64,000 nucleotides of DNA from Rhizobium herbae (GCF_019511375.1 NZ_JAEUAO010000006.1:124001-188000); one strand, 5' to 3'; positions 16,872 through 26,313 are shown, counted from the first letter of the stretch. Numbers and translations: made by a program. Notes: generated by a model not told the origin, from the letters alone.

Positions 16872-17957
16872 CTATTCGGCGGCGATCGGTTCGGCGTGCA
16901 GTTCTTCCCGGTAGGGCTTGGCCGTCGGCGGCAGTTCGCGTTTGAGAAAATAGTCCTCGTTCCTGATCTGGCGCAGGAAGGCCGGGATCATCTCGCGATA
17001 GCCTTCGATGATCGATTTGTTCGGTGCCGGCAGGTCGTGCTTGATCATCTCATGCAACTGCGGCAGCGCATGGAAGGGGACCATCGGGAACATGTGATGT
17101 TCAACGTGGTAATTCATGTTCCAGTAAACGAACCGGCTGAAGGGATTCATGTAGACGGTGCGGCTGTTCAGCCGATGATCGATGACATTGTCGGCAAGGC
17201 CGCCATGTTGCAAAAGGCCAGTCATCACATGGTGCCAGGCGCCATAGAGGCGCGGCAGACCGATCAGCATCAGCGGCCGGATCGAGCCCATGGCGATCGC
17301 AAGGGCGATTGTCGCGACATAGATCGCCAGCCAGATACGGGCGACGCGGATGGCACGCGGCTGCTCCTGCTCCGGGATGAAGGTCTTTTCCTCCGCACTG
17401 ATCACACCGGCGGCGTTGCGGACCATGTCAATCGTCGCATGGAAGACATCGAGAATACCGAAGAAGTTAAGGCCCAGACGGAGGAGATCCGGCGGGCGCA
17501 TGACGGCGATTTCCGGATCACGGCCGACAATAATGGTGTCGGTATGATGGCGCGTATGGCTCCAACGCCAGGTCACCGGATTGCGCATCATCATGAAGCA
17601 GGCGATCTCGTAGACGGCATCGTTCATCCAGCGTGTCTTGAAGGCCGTGCCGTGGCCGCATTCGTGCCAGCGGGAATCGGAGGCTGAACCATACATCACG
17701 CCATAGACAAGGAAGAACGGCACACACCACCAGGAACCCCACCAATAATTGCCGAGAGCGCCGCACACGACCATGCTGCCGAGCCAGAGGATGGTATCGC
17801 GAATGGCCGGTCCGTCCTCGCGCCTCATCAAGTCCTTCATCTGCTTGCGCGAAATGTCGGTGTGATACCACTCGGCGGCGGCAAGTCCGCTTTCGACGGC
17901 GGCCTGGGCATCGCGCCCCAGCAGACTGTAGTCGCGTTTCGTGGCAACCCTGTTCAT
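16872..17957 (-). CDS. mocD: Membrane di-iron oxygenase/desaturase, MocD-like
   Basis: A 361-residue polytopic protein of the fatty-acid desaturase/alkane hydroxylase superfamily. The three histidine boxes are HECGH (98-102), HTRHH (134-138) and HVEHH (284-288), binding two irons. MocD-type proteins are proposed to O-demethylate methylated inosamine rhizopines. The long open frame to 18128 is trimmed to ATG 17957, preceded by AGGGAGGA. First gene of a minus-strand operon mocD-mocE-mocF-panB-like, divergent from a LacI regulator. The actual methylated substrate is not shown. Confidence 0.83.
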   Translation of the reverse strand: MNRVATKRDYSLLGRDAQAAVESGLAAAEWYHTDISRKQMKDLMRREDGPAIRDTILWLGSMVVCGALGNYWWGSWWCVPFFLVYGVMYGSASDSRWHECGHGTAFKTRWMNDAVYEIACFMMMRNPVTWRWSHTRHHTDTIIVGRDPEIAVMRPPDLLRLGLNFFGILDVFHATIDMVRNAAGVISAEEKTFIPEQEQPRAIRVARIWLAIYVATIALAIAMGSIRPLMLIGLPRLYGAWHHVMTGLLQHGGLADNVIDHRLNSRTVYMNPFSRFVYWNMNYHVEHHMFPMVPFHALPQLHEMIKHDLPAPNKSIIEGYREMIPAFLRQIRNEDYFLKRELPPTAKPYREELHAEPIAAE

Positions 17958-18044
17958 CTCTATCCTCCCTGCGCATCTAATGCGGATGCGCCTTGTGCTG
18001 TGGTCATGAGGATAGGTTGACTTTCCCGGCAGCTCAATGCAGCC

Positions 18045-18061
18045 TTGATATATTCTATCAA
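18045..18061. promoter_or_regulatory. Candidate LacI-family operator
   Basis: TTGATATATTCTATCAA is a perfect 6-5-6 inverted repeat in the 155-base gap between divergent mocD and the LacI-type regulator. A related sequence with the same TGATA/ATCA half-sites lies at 19160-19177, upstream of the isomerase. Confidence 0.6.
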
Positions 18062-18112
18062 AACACATCATAGCTGACTGGGCGGAATGATAGCTTGCAT
18101 CAGGAGGAATAC

Positions 18113-19144
18113 ATGGCCGGACGACCAACCATTGCCGATCTTGCGAAGGCCGCCGGCGTCAGCGTCGCCACCGTGGACCGGGTGCTGAACGGCCGTCACC
18201 GGGTACGCGAGGAAACAGCCCGTCGGGTATATGATGCGGCCAAATCGATCGGCTACCATGCGGTCGGCCTGCTGCGGCAAAGGGTGTTCGAGGATCTTCC
18301 GCAATACCGATTGGGCTTCATCCTGCAGAAGCCCAATCAGTATTTCTACCAGTCCATGGCCCGCGAACTCGAGAACGCGGCCCTTTCGGCGCCTGGCGTT
18401 CGCATCACCCCGCAGATCGACTTCAACATGAGCGCGACGCCGACAGCCCTGGTGGAAAAGCTGAAGGCGGTTGCGGCGCGCTGCCAGGCCATCGCCCTGG
18501 TCAGCCCGGACTATCCGGCAGTTACCGCTGCCATCGAGGAGTTGAAGGAGAAGGGGACTCCGGTCTTCTCGCTGCTTTCCGACTTCGCAGCCGGCGTACG
18601 CGAGGGGTATGTTGGTCTCAATAATCGCACGGTCGGGCGCACCGCAGCCTGGATGGTCGCCAAGGCGGCGAAAAAGCCGGGCAAGGTTGCGACCTTCATC
18701 GGCAGCCACAGGTTTCACGGGCACGAACTGCGCGAAATCGGATTCCGCTCCTATTTCCGGGAGAATGCGCCGGACTTCGAAGTGCTCGACACGATGGTCA
18801 ACCTTGATACGGAGGAGATCACCCATGAAGCGACGGTCAACCTCCTGCAGCGCCACCCGGACCTGATCGGCTTCTATGTCTGCGGAGGCGGGATGGAGGG
18901 TGCTATCTCGGCGCTGCGGGAAGAGAAAATGGTCGGCAAGCTGCTTGTGGTCGTCAATGAGTTGACGCCGGAGTCGCGGGCGGCACTCGCGGAGGATCTC
19001 GTCACCATGGCGATTGCCACCCCCGTCGCCCAACTCGCGCGCGAAGTGGTCGGCCTGATGGTCGGCGCCATCGATCGCGGCCTTGCCGCGGTTCCTGGCC
19101 AGACGTTTCTCCCCTTCGACATCTTCACCCCTGAGAACATCTGA
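18113..19144 (+). CDS. LacI-family regulator of the moc/inositol locus
   Basis: A 343-residue repressor. Residues 1-55 hold the helix-turn-helix and hinge (PTIADLAKAAGVSVATVDRV, then NGRHRVREETARRVYDAA); the remainder is a periplasmic-binding-protein fold for the inducer, ending LPFDIFTPENI. This class (DNA-binding domain plus type 1 sugar-binding fold) often controls inositol or rhizose-type sugar operons. The ATG at 18113 follows CAGGAGGAA. It is divergent from mocD and heads toward the isomerase and ABC importer. Confidence 0.9.
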   Translation: MAGRPTIADLAKAAGVSVATVDRVLNGRHRVREETARRVYDAAKSIGYHAVGLLRQRVFEDLPQYRLGFILQKPNQYFYQSMARELENAALSAPGVRITPQIDFNMSATPTALVEKLKAVAARCQAIALVSPDYPAVTAAIEELKEKGTPVFSLLSDFAAGVREGYVGLNNRTVGRTAAWMVAKAAKKPGKVATFIGSHRFHGHELREIGFRSYFRENAPDFEVLDTMVNLDTEEITHEATVNLLQRHPDLIGFYVCGGGMEGAISALREEKMVGKLLVVVNELTPESRAALAEDLVTMAIATPVAQLAREVVGLMVGAIDRGLAAVPGQTFLPFDIFTPENI

Positions 19145-19159
19145 GCGCTCTGGCGCCAT

Positions 19160-19177
19160 ATGATAGATTTTCATCAT
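19160..19177. promoter_or_regulatory. Second candidate LacI operator
   Basis: ATGATAGATTTTCATCAT is an inverted repeat (ATGAT-8-ATCAT) similar to 18045-18061, placed between the LacI gene and the isomerase gene. Confidence 0.5.
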
Positions 19178-19345
19178 CCAGTGTTCGCATTCTTTCACAG
19201 ATGCGAGAGAAGCGGCACGTTCCGCTTTGACTGATGGGCGATAAGCTGCTGATGCTGCAATCCCGATCCCGGGTGCGCCGCAGCGAAAAGCCATGCCGCG
19301 TCGCCGCCCTCCTCGTCGGGTGTCTTTACAGGAGGAACATTGCCC

Positions 19346-20158
19346 ATGACGTCCGTCCCATTCGCTCTCAACCACATCACCGCGCCGGCGCTGCCGCTCA
19401 AGGACTTTTTCGCGTTGGCCGCATCGCTCGGCATTTCGGCGGTGGAAATCCGCAACGATCTCGCCGGCAAAGCGATCATCGACGGCACGCCGGCCCACGA
19501 CGTCAAGGCGCTGGCCCAGACGCACGGGCTGACGATCATTTCGATCAACGCGCTGCAGCGGTTCAACGAATGGAACGAGGAGCGCGCCCGCGAGGCGCAG
19601 GACCTCGTCACTTACGCGCGCGATTGCGGCGCCAAGGCGCTTGTCCTCGTTCCCGTCAATGATGGCAGCGGTCAAGGGGACGGTGAGCGGCAGACCGATC
19701 TGCGCCAGGCGCTGACGGCGCTGAAGCCGATGTTGGATGAGGCGGGCATCGTTGGTCTCGTCGAACCGCTCGGCTTCGAGATCTGCTCGCTGCGCTCGAA
19801 AACCGAGGCGGCGGAAGGTATTCGGGCTGTGGGAGGTGAAGGGACGTTCCAACTCGTGCATGACACATTCCACCATCATCTCGCAGGGGAAGAAACATTC
19901 CATCCGGAATTGACTGGCCTTGTCCACATCTCGGGCGTCGTCGATCCCGCTGTCACTGTCAGCGCTATGCGCGACGCGCACCGCGTGCTGGTGGGTGCCG
20001 GCGACCGGCTCGACAATGCTGGCCAGATGAACAAATTGCGGAATGGCTGCTATTCCGGGCCCTTTTCCTTCGAGTCCTTCTCGTCGGAGGTGCATCAGTT
20101 GAGCAATGTCGAGGCCGCCTTGCGCGACAGCATGGCGTTCCTGGCGTCAAGGGCGTGA
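19346..20158 (+). CDS. IolI-like inosose isomerase / sugar-phosphate isomerase-epimerase family
   Basis: A 270-residue TIM-barrel protein of the xylose-isomerase-like/AP endonuclease 2 family. SINALQRFNEWN, VLVPVNDGSG, LVEPLGFE and LVHDTFHHHLAG match the pattern of IolI (2-keto-myo-inositol isomerase), with the metal-binding Glu, Asp, His and Glu in the expected places. It would isomerise a keto-inositol in the cytoplasm. ATG 19346 is preferred to TTG 19340 by spacing from GGAGGA. It lies upstream of an inositol/ribose-type importer and near mocDEF; it may play the part of MocC. Confidence 0.78.
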   Translation: MTSVPFALNHITAPALPLKDFFALAASLGISAVEIRNDLAGKAIIDGTPAHDVKALAQTHGLTIISINALQRFNEWNEERAREAQDLVTYARDCGAKALVLVPVNDGSGQGDGERQTDLRQALTALKPMLDEAGIVGLVEPLGFEICSLRSKTEAAEGIRAVGGEGTFQLVHDTFHHHLAGEETFHPELTGLVHISGVVDPAVTVSAMRDAHRVLVGAGDRLDNAGQMNKLRNGCYSGPFSFESFSSEVHQLSNVEAALRDSMAFLASRA

Positions 20159-20231
20159 ACCTGCAAGCGCATCACTTGCTTTTTTGCGTGAATATAGGAC
20201 GTCGCGCACTTGACGGCCAACTAAATAATAG

Positions 20232-20265
20232 AATACATATTCCGTATTAGCAAACTTTCGGTTTG
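20232..20265 (+). repeat. Two short inverted repeats upstream of the binding-protein gene
   Basis: AATAC-7-GTATT (20232-20248) and CAAAC-5-GTTTG (20251-20265), the latter followed by a T-rich stretch. The second could be a weak terminator for the isomerase gene; the first could be an operator or promoter element for the importer. Confidence 0.35.
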
Positions 20266-20390
20266 TTTATTCTGTTTTGATGGCCTGCCACGGGAGAGGT
20301 GGGCGACAAGAAACAGGCATCCCCGCTCCGCGGCGATGCCTCCGGCTTGTGGAGGGTGGTCGCCGGACACCGTTTTGTGGAGGAAATAGC

Positions 20391-21323
20391 ATGAAGAAAA
20401 TGATCATGGGCGCGGCTCTGGCTGTGATGATGTCATCGGCAGCGCATGCCGCCGAAACGGTCGGCGTTTCGATGGCGCTGTTCGACGACAACTTCCTGAC
20501 GGTTCTGCGCAACGGTATGCAGGATTATGCCAAGACGCTCGAGGGCGTGACGCTGCAAGTCGAAGACGCTCAGAACGACGTTGCCAAGCAACAGAGCCAG
20601 ATCCAGAACTTCATCGCCGCCGGCGTGGATGCGATCATCGTCAACCCGGTCGATACCGATGCGACCGCTGCCATGTCCAAGCTCGCCGCGGATGCCGGTG
20701 TTCCCCTCGTGTACGTCAACCGCGAGCCGAGCAACATCGACAGTCTTCCGGAAAAGCAGGCTTTCGTCGCTTCCAACGAGGCCGAATCCGGCACGCTGGA
20801 AACCCAGGAAGTCTGCAAGCTGCTCGGCGGCAAGGGCAAGGCTGTCGTGATGATGGGCGAGCTTTCCAACCAGGCGGCCCGCATGCGCACCAAGGATGTC
20901 CATGACGTGCTGGCGACCGACGCCTGCAAGGGTATCGAGATCGTTGAAGAGCAGACGGCAAACTGGTCGCGTACCCAGGGCGCCGACCTCGTAACCAATT
21001 GGCTTTCGGCCGGTCTGGAATTCGATGCCGTTATCGCCAACAACGACGAAATGGCCATCGGCGCGATCCAAGCTCTGAAGGCCGCCGGCCGCTCCATGGA
21101 CAGCGTCGTCATCGGCGGTGTCGATGCGACGCAGGACGCACTCGCGGCCATGGCTGAAGGCGACCTCGACGTCACCGTGTTCCAGAACGCTGCCGGTCAG
21201 GGCCAGGGTTCGCTCGATGCGGCGCTCAAGCTTGCGCGTGGCGAAGCGGTCGACAAGAAGGTCTACATTCCCTTCGAGCTGGTCACCCCGGCCAATCTCA
21301 AGGACTACCAGGCCAAGAACTAA
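20391..21323 (+). CDS. Sugar ABC importer, periplasmic binding protein (inositol/ribose type)
   Basis: A 310-residue type 1 binding protein (RbsB/MocB/IbpA class) with signal peptide ending AAHAAE. Motifs include QNDVAKQQSQIQNFIAAGVD, IIVNPVDTDATAAM and FDAVIANNDEMAIGAIQALK. The context (mocDEF, IolI-like enzyme, LacI) makes an inositol or methylated inositol/inosamine the likely ligand. ATG at 20391 follows GGAGGAAA; upstream in-frame starts would add residues before the signal peptide. A strong stem-loop follows the stop codon. Confidence 0.9.
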   Translation: MKKMIMGAALAVMMSSAAHAAETVGVSMALFDDNFLTVLRNGMQDYAKTLEGVTLQVEDAQNDVAKQQSQIQNFIAAGVDAIIVNPVDTDATAAMSKLAADAGVPLVYVNREPSNIDSLPEKQAFVASNEAESGTLETQEVCKLLGGKGKAVVMMGELSNQAARMRTKDVHDVLATDACKGIEIVEEQTANWSRTQGADLVTNWLSAGLEFDAVIANNDEMAIGAIQALKAAGRSMDSVVIGGVDATQDALAAMAEGDLDVTVFQNAAGQGQGSLDAALKLARGEAVDKKVYIPFELVTPANLKDYQAKN

Positions 21324-21332
21324 GCCAGTGAT

Positions 21333-21361
21333 CCCGGAGCGCGGCGCGGCTGCGCTCCGGG
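21333..21361 (+). terminator. Perfect stem-loop after binding-protein gene
   Basis: CCCGGAGCGC, nine-base loop, GCGCTCCGGG: ten GC-rich pairs starting ten bases after the stop codon. Some T residues follow 10 bases later (gtttttatg), so partial termination as well as mRNA protection is possible. Confidence 0.7.
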
Positions 21362-21474
21362 TTGCCCGGTTTTTATGACGGACGACGCATGTTGCGTCCG
21401 ATGAAACCATGCGAGAACCCTGGATGCTTCCGCGCGCGGGTTCTGGCCAATGAGGCGACAGGGAGGGTCATGGT

Positions 21475-23013
21475 ATGGTTAGTCCGACGACTATGGCGGC
21501 GGTACGGGCGAGCGGGGCGATCCCGAACGCGGAGTATCTGCTTGCGGTTGAGGGCGTTCGCAAGGAGTTTCCGGGCGTGGTTGCGCTCGACGACGTGTCG
21601 TTCCGGCTGAAGCGCGGCACGGTGCATGCGCTGATGGGCGAGAACGGCGCCGGCAAGTCGACGCTGATGAAGATTCTGGCCGGCATCTACACGCCCGACA
21701 GGGGCGAGGTGAAGTTCAAGGGCGTCGACATCCAATTGAAATCGCCGCTCGATGCGCTGGAAAACGGCATCGCGATGATCCATCAGGAGCTCAACCTGAT
21801 GCCGTTCATGACAGTGGCCGAGAACATCTGGATCCGCCGCGAGCCGAAGACCCGCCTCGGCTTTGTCGACCACCGCGAGATGAACCGGATGACGGCGGCG
21901 CTGTTTGCCCGGCTGAACATTGCCCTCGATCCGCAGGCCGAGGTGCGCGACCTGTCGATCGCCAACCGCCAGATGGTCGAGATCGCCAAGGCGGTGTCGT
22001 ACCAGTCCGACGTGCTGATCATGGACGAGCCGACCTCGGCGCTGACCGAACGCGAGGTGGCGCATCTGTTCACCATCATCCGCGACCTGCGCCGCCAGGG
22101 CATCGGCATCGTCTACATCACCCACAAGATGAACGAGCTGTTCGAGATCGCCGACGAGTTCTCGGTGTTCCGCGACGGCAAGTATATCGGCACGCATGCC
22201 TCCAGCGACGTGACGCGCGACGACATCATCCGCATGATGGTCGGCCGCGAGATCACCCAGATGTTCCCGAAGGAGGAGGTGCCGATCGGCGATGTCGTGC
22301 TGTCGGTCAAGGACCTGACGCTTGACGGCGTCTTCCACGATGTCTCGTTCGAGGTGCGGGCGGGCGAGATCCTCGGGCTTGCCGGCCTGGTCGGCTCCGG
22401 CCGCTCGAACGTCGCCGAGGCATTGTTCGGCGTCACGCCGGCCAGTTCCGGCTCGATCGCCATCAATGGCCAGCCGGTCGCCATCACCTCGCCGACCGAG
22501 GCGATCGCCAACCGTATGGCGTTTTTGACCGAGGACCGCAAGGACACCGGCTGCCTGCTGATCCTCAACATCCTGGAGAACATGCAGATCGCCGTGCTGC
22601 AGGACCAGTTCGTCAGGCTGGGCTTTGTCGAGCAGCAGGCGCTGTCGGCGCAATGCGAGGAGATGGCCCGCAAGCTCAGGGTCAAGACGCCGAACCTGGC
22701 CGAGCGCATCGAGAACCTGTCCGGCGGCAACCAGCAGAAGGCGCTGATCGGCCGCTGGCTGTTGACCCGGCCGCGCATCCTGATCCTCGACGAGCCGACG
22801 CGCGGCATCGACGTCGGCGCCAAGGCGGAAATTCACCGGCTGGTGACGGAACTCGCCCGCGACGGCGTCGCCGTCATCATGATCTCGTCGGAGATGCCCG
22901 AGGTGCTCGGCATGAGCGACCGCATCATGGTCATGCACGAAGGCCGGGTCACCGGCTTCCTCGACCGGGCCGAGGCCAGCCAGATCAAGGTGATGGAACT
23001 GGCCGCGCGCTGA
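21475..23013 (+). CDS. Sugar ABC importer, tandem ATPase (RbsA/MglA type)
   Basis: A 512-residue protein with two ATPase domains. The first has Walker [10 protein letters not shown], signature [15 protein letters not shown] and [13 protein letters not shown]; the second keeps a degenerate P-loop (GLVGSGRSN), [15 protein letters not shown] and [16 protein letters not shown]. It drives uptake with the permease at 23048. GGGAGGG stands before ATG 21475. Confidence 0.94.
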   Translation: MVSPTTMAAVRASGAIPNAEYLLAVEGVRKEFPGVVALDDVSFRLKRGTVHALMGENGAGKSTLMKILAGIYTPDRGEVKFKGVDIQLKSPLDALENGIAMIHQELNLMPFMTVAENIWIRREPKTRLGFVDHREMNRMTAALFARLNIALDPQAEVRDLSIANRQMVEIAKAVSYQSDVLIMDEPTSALTEREVAHLFTIIRDLRRQGIGIVYITHKMNELFEIADEFSVFRDGKYIGTHASSDVTRDDIIRMMVGREITQMFPKEEVPIGDVVLSVKDLTLDGVFHDVSFEVRAGEILGLAGLVGSGRSNVAEALFGVTPASSGSIAINGQPVAITSPTEAIANRMAFLTEDRKDTGCLLILNILENMQIAVLQDQFVRLGFVEQQALSAQCEEMARKLRVKTPNLAERIENLSGGNQQKALIGRWLLTRPRILILDEPTRGIDVGAKAEIHRLVTELARDGVAVIMISSEMPEVLGMSDRIMVMHEGRVTGFLDRAEASQIKVMELAAR

Positions 23014-23047
23014 CGGCGGGGCAATCAACCACAGGGAGGAGACAGCA

Positions 23048-24070
23048 ATGGAGACCAACGTCGCGGCAGGGGCCAATCCCCCGCTTGCCAAATCCGCACG
23101 GCGCATCCCGCCGGAGTTCAACATTTTCCTGGTTCTGGTCGGCATTGCGCTGGTCTACGAGGTGCTCGGCTGGATCTTCGTCGGCCAGAGCTTCCTGATG
23201 AATTCGCAGCGGCTGACGATCATGATCCTGCAGGTGGCGGTGATCGGCATCATCGCCGTTGGCGTGACCCAGGTGATCATCACCGGCGGCATCGACCTGT
23301 CCTCCGGCTCTGTCGTCGGGATGACGGCGATGATCGCCGCCAGCGTCGCCCAGGCCTCGACCTGGCCGCGGGCGCTGTATCCGTCGCTGACCGACCTGCC
23401 GGCGATCGTGCCGATCGGGCTTGGCCTTTGCATCGGCTTGTTGGCCGGCTTCATCAACGGCCAGCTGATCGCCCGCACCAGGATCCCGCCGTTCATCGCC
23501 ACGCTCGGCATGATGGTCTCGGCCCGCGGCCTGTCGAAGTGGTACACCAAGGGCCAGCCGGTGTCGGGCCTGACGGACCAGTTCAACTTCATCGGGACCG
23601 GCATCTGGCCGGTGGTCATCTTCCTCGTCGTCGCGCTGATCTTCCATATCGCCCTGCGCTATACACGCTACGGCAAGTTCACCTATGCGATCGGCGCCAA
23701 CGTCCAGGCCGCCCGCGTCTCCGGCATCAATGTCGAGGTGCATCTGGTCAAGGTCTATGCGATCGCCGGCATGCTGGCGGGGCTTGCCGGCGTCGTGACG
23801 GCGGCCCGCGCCCAGACGGCGCAGGCCGGCATGGGCGTGATGTACGAACTCGACGCCATCGCCGCCACCGTCATCGGCGGCACCTCGCTCACCGGCGGCG
23901 TCGGCCGCATCACCGGAACCGTCATCGGAACCGTCATCCTCGGCGTCATGACATCCGGCTTCACCTTCCTGCGCGTCGACGCCTACTACCAGGAAATCGT
24001 CAAGGGCCTCATCATCATCGCTGCCGTCGTCGTCGACGTCTATCGCCAGAAGGGACGCAAAAAGGTGTGA
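23048..24070 (+). CDS. Sugar ABC importer, permease (RbsC type)
   Basis: A 340-residue inner-membrane protein with about ten helices, VTQVIITGGIDLSSGSVVGM and the conserved TVIGGTSLTGGVGRITGTVI loop. It forms a homodimer for type II sugar importers. CAGGGAGGAGA gives a strong ribosome-binding site. Last gene of the operon; tandem hairpins follow. Confidence 0.93.
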   Translation: METNVAAGANPPLAKSARRIPPEFNIFLVLVGIALVYEVLGWIFVGQSFLMNSQRLTIMILQVAVIGIIAVGVTQVIITGGIDLSSGSVVGMTAMIAASVAQASTWPRALYPSLTDLPAIVPIGLGLCIGLLAGFINGQLIARTRIPPFIATLGMMVSARGLSKWYTKGQPVSGLTDQFNFIGTGIWPVVIFLVVALIFHIALRYTRYGKFTYAIGANVQAARVSGINVEVHLVKVYAIAGMLAGLAGVVTAARAQTAQAGMGVMYELDAIAATVIGGTSLTGGVGRITGTVIGTVILGVMTSGFTFLRVDAYYQEIVKGLIIIAAVVVDVYRQKGRKKV

Positions 24071-24130
24071 GCGGGTGACTTTTCCTTGATCGCATCGCTT
24101 GCTTCTCCCCAGGTGACGCGATCAAGGCGG

Positions 24131-24200
24131 TGGGCAAGGCGGTGCGGCCTTTGCCCCAAATTACGCGGTGGCGGCAATCTTGCTGCTGCCGCGTCTTTTT
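24131..24200 (+). terminator. Tandem hairpins ending the importer operon
   Basis: GGGCAAGGC pairs with GCCTTTGCCC (24132-24156, with a bulge), then GCGGCA-10-TGCCGC (24171-24192) is followed by GTCTTTTT. The second is a reasonable intrinsic terminator for the plus-strand operon. Confidence 0.6.
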
Positions 24201-24280
24201 ATCCCAACGCCGGAAATGCCGTCGAGAGATTGCCTCTCAAACGACGTGGGGATGATCGAAAGTGATGTTAGCCTATCAAG

Positions 24281-24318
24281 CCGAAACCGGGGGCGGAGCA
24301 ATCCGCCGCCGGTTTCGG
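24281..24318 (-). terminator. Long hairpin after pcaF
   Basis: CCGAAACCGG (24281-24290) pairs perfectly with CCGGTTTCGG (24309-24318), with further GC pairing inside. It begins right at the pcaF stop codon on the minus strand. No T-run on that strand, so Rho-independent termination is uncertain. Confidence 0.45.
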
Positions 24319-25521
24319 TCAAACGCGCTCCAGGGCGAGGGCAATACCCTGCCCTACGCCGATGCACATGGTCGACAGCGAATAGCGACCGCCGCCTAGC
24401 TTGAGCTCGAGCGCCGCCGTTCCTGTAATCCGGGCGCCGGACATGCCGAGCGGGTGTCCGAGCGCGATGGCGCCGCCGTTTCGATTGACGCGAGGATCGT
24501 CGTCGCCAATACCGAGTTCGCGCAGGACCGCAAGACCCTGCGATGCGAAGGCTTCGTTGAGTTCGATAACATCGAAATCGCTGGCCTTAAGCCCCAGCCG
24601 CGCCATAAGCTTGCGTGACGCCGGCGCCGGGCCGATGCCCATGATGCGCGGCGGCACACCGGCGGCAGCGCCCCCCATGACGCGGGCGATCGGCGAGAGC
24701 CCGTGCTTTTTCGCACCAGCTTCCGAAGCGATGATGAGCGCGGCAGCGCCATCGTTGACGCCCGAGGCATTGCCCGCCGTAACCGAGCCGCCTTCGCGGA
24801 ACGGCGCCTTGAGCTTGGCAAGCGTATCTATCGTGGTTGCGCGCGGGTGCTCGTCCCTGTCAACGACGATCGGATCGCCCTTGCGCTGCGGAATTGTGAC
24901 GGGGGTAATCTCATGCCCCAGACGACCGCTCTCCTGCGCGGCAGCCGCCTTGTTCTGCGAGCGGACGGCAAACGCGTCCTGGTCCGCGCGGCTGATCTTG
25001 AAATCCTCGGCGACGTTCTCACCGGTCTCCGGCATGGAATCGACGCCGTATTGCTTCTTCATCAGCGGGTTGACGAAGCGCCAACCAATCGTCGTGTCAT
25101 GGATTTCGGCTGAACGGGAAAAGGCGCTTTCGGCCTTGGGCAGGACGAAGGGCGCACGCGACATGCTCTCGACGCCGCCGGCGATCATCAGGTCCGCTTC
25201 GCCGGATCGTATGGCGCGGGCTGCGGCGATCACCGCATCCATGCCCGAGCCGCAGAGCCGGTTGATCGTCGTGCCCGAGACCCCGGACGGCAGCCCCGCC
25301 AGAAGCAGCGACATCCGCGCGACATTGCGGTTGTCTTCGCCCGCCTGATTGGCGCAGCCAAAGATCACGTCGTCGACGGCCTGCCAGTCGACGGAAGCGT
25401 TTCGCTGCATCAGCGCTTTCAGCGGAACCGCCCCGAGGTCGTCGGCACGCACGAGGGAAAGCGAACCGCCGAACCGGCCGATCGGCGTGCGGATGTAATC
25501 GCAGATATAGGCCTCGGCCAT
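24319..25521 (-). CDS. pcaF: 3-oxoadipyl-CoA thiolase
   Basis: A 400-residue thiolase. Nucleophile Cys in NRLCGSGMDA (about residue 90), His in ALGHPLGMSGAR and the second Cys in TMCIGVGQG; it starts AYICDYIRTPIGRFGGSLS. It splits 3-oxoadipyl-CoA into succinyl-CoA and acetyl-CoA, the last step of the beta-ketoadipate pathway. Its ATG overlaps the pcaJ stop (ATGA), so they are coupled. Read alone it could be a general acetyl-CoA acetyltransferase, but the CoA-transferase pair and IclR regulator beside it make PcaF the better call. Confidence 0.92.
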   Translation of the reverse strand: MAEAYICDYIRTPIGRFGGSLSLVRADDLGAVPLKALMQRNASVDWQAVDDVIFGCANQAGEDNRNVARMSLLLAGLPSGVSGTTINRLCGSGMDAVIAAARAIRSGEADLMIAGGVESMSRAPFVLPKAESAFSRSAEIHDTTIGWRFVNPLMKKQYGVDSMPETGENVAEDFKISRADQDAFAVRSQNKAAAAQESGRLGHEITPVTIPQRKGDPIVVDRDEHPRATTIDTLAKLKAPFREGGSVTAGNASGVNDGAAALIIASEAGAKKHGLSPIARVMGGAAAGVPPRIMGIGPAPASRKLMARLGLKASDFDVIELNEAFASQGLAVLRELGIGDDDPRVNRNGGAIALGHPLGMSGARITGTAALELKLGGGRYSLSTMCIGVGQGIALALERV

Positions 25522-26303
25522 CACGCCGCCTCCTTGTTGCCCTGATGGGCTTTTTTCGTGCGTGCATTGATGTCGCGCAACGTCGTCAGCTCGGTCTCGG
25601 TCGGCACGGGCGTGTCGATCACCGTCTCGGCGAACCTGATCGGCCAGCCGCAATTGTCGATGATCTCTTCGCGTGTGGCGCCCTGGTGTATCGACATGAC
25701 GGTCAATTCCTTGGTGGCGGGATCCGGCTCAAGGACGCAGAGATCGGTGATGACGCGCGTCGGTCCCTTCGTCTTCAAGCCAAGCCGCTCGCGGTGATTG
25801 CCGCCTTCGCCGTGGCCCATGGAGGTGATGAAAGGCAGCCTGTCGACGAAGCCGCGCTTGGAAAGCGCCATGGTGATGAAGATCTGGCCGCAATTGCTGG
25901 CAATTTCCGGCGCGCCACCGCCGCCAGGCAGGCGGACCTTCGGGCGGTCATAAGGGCCGACGACGGTGGTGTTCAGATTGGCGAACCTGTCGATCTGGGC
26001 GCCGCCGAGGAAGCCGGTGGTGATGCGGCCGCCCTGCAGCCAGTAGCGAAACATTTCCGGCACCGAGACGGTGAAGAGTGCGGTATCGCACAACTCGCCG
26101 TCTCCGATCGACAGCGGCAGCACATCCGGCCGGGTGCCAACCGTGCCGCTTTCGTAGATCAATGTGATATCGGGCGCGTGGGTGAGGCGGGCGACGTTGC
26201 AGGCGGCAGATGGCGCGCCGATGCCGACGAAGCAGACGTCGTCATTGGTGAGCGCTCGGGCTGCCGCGATGGTCATCATTTCGGTCGGGGTAAAATCGCT
26301 CAT
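25521..26303 (-). CDS. pcaJ: 3-oxoadipate CoA-transferase, beta subunit
   Basis: A 260-residue subunit with family I CoA-transferase features: GIGAPSAACNVARLTHAPD, IYESGTVGTRP with the catalytic-type Glu of the beta subunit, and GGGGAPEIASNCGQIFI. It pairs with PcaI to move CoA from succinyl-CoA to 3-oxoadipate. ATG 26303 is preferred to the upstream in-frame start; GAGAGGAC precedes it. It overlaps pcaF by the ATGA junction and is ten bases from pcaI. Confidence 0.92.
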   Translation of the reverse strand: MSDFTPTEMMTIAAARALTNDDVCFVGIGAPSAACNVARLTHAPDITLIYESGTVGTRPDVLPLSIGDGELCDTALFTVSVPEMFRYWLQGGRITTGFLGGAQIDRFANLNTTVVGPYDRPKVRLPGGGGAPEIASNCGQIFITMALSKRGFVDRLPFITSMGHGEGGNHRERLGLKTKGPTRVITDLCVLEPDPATKELTVMSIHQGATREEIIDNCGWPIRFAETVIDTPVPTETELTTLRDINARTKKAHQGNKEAA

Positions 26304-26313
26304 CGTCCTCTCC

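Noticed and set aside
18068-20095. 675-codon minus-strand open frame across the LacI and isomerase genes
   Set aside because: Opposes two well-supported genes with clear motifs; Arg/His/Asp-rich composition typical of an antisense shadow.
21373-23145. 590-codon minus-strand open frame across the tandem ATPase gene
   Set aside because: Antisense shadow of a gene with full Walker and signature motifs; composition is very unlike a protein.
24281-24318. Hairpin after pcaF as a classical intrinsic terminator
   Set aside because: The stem is strong but no T-run follows on the pcaF strand; kept only as a possible terminator with reduced confidence.
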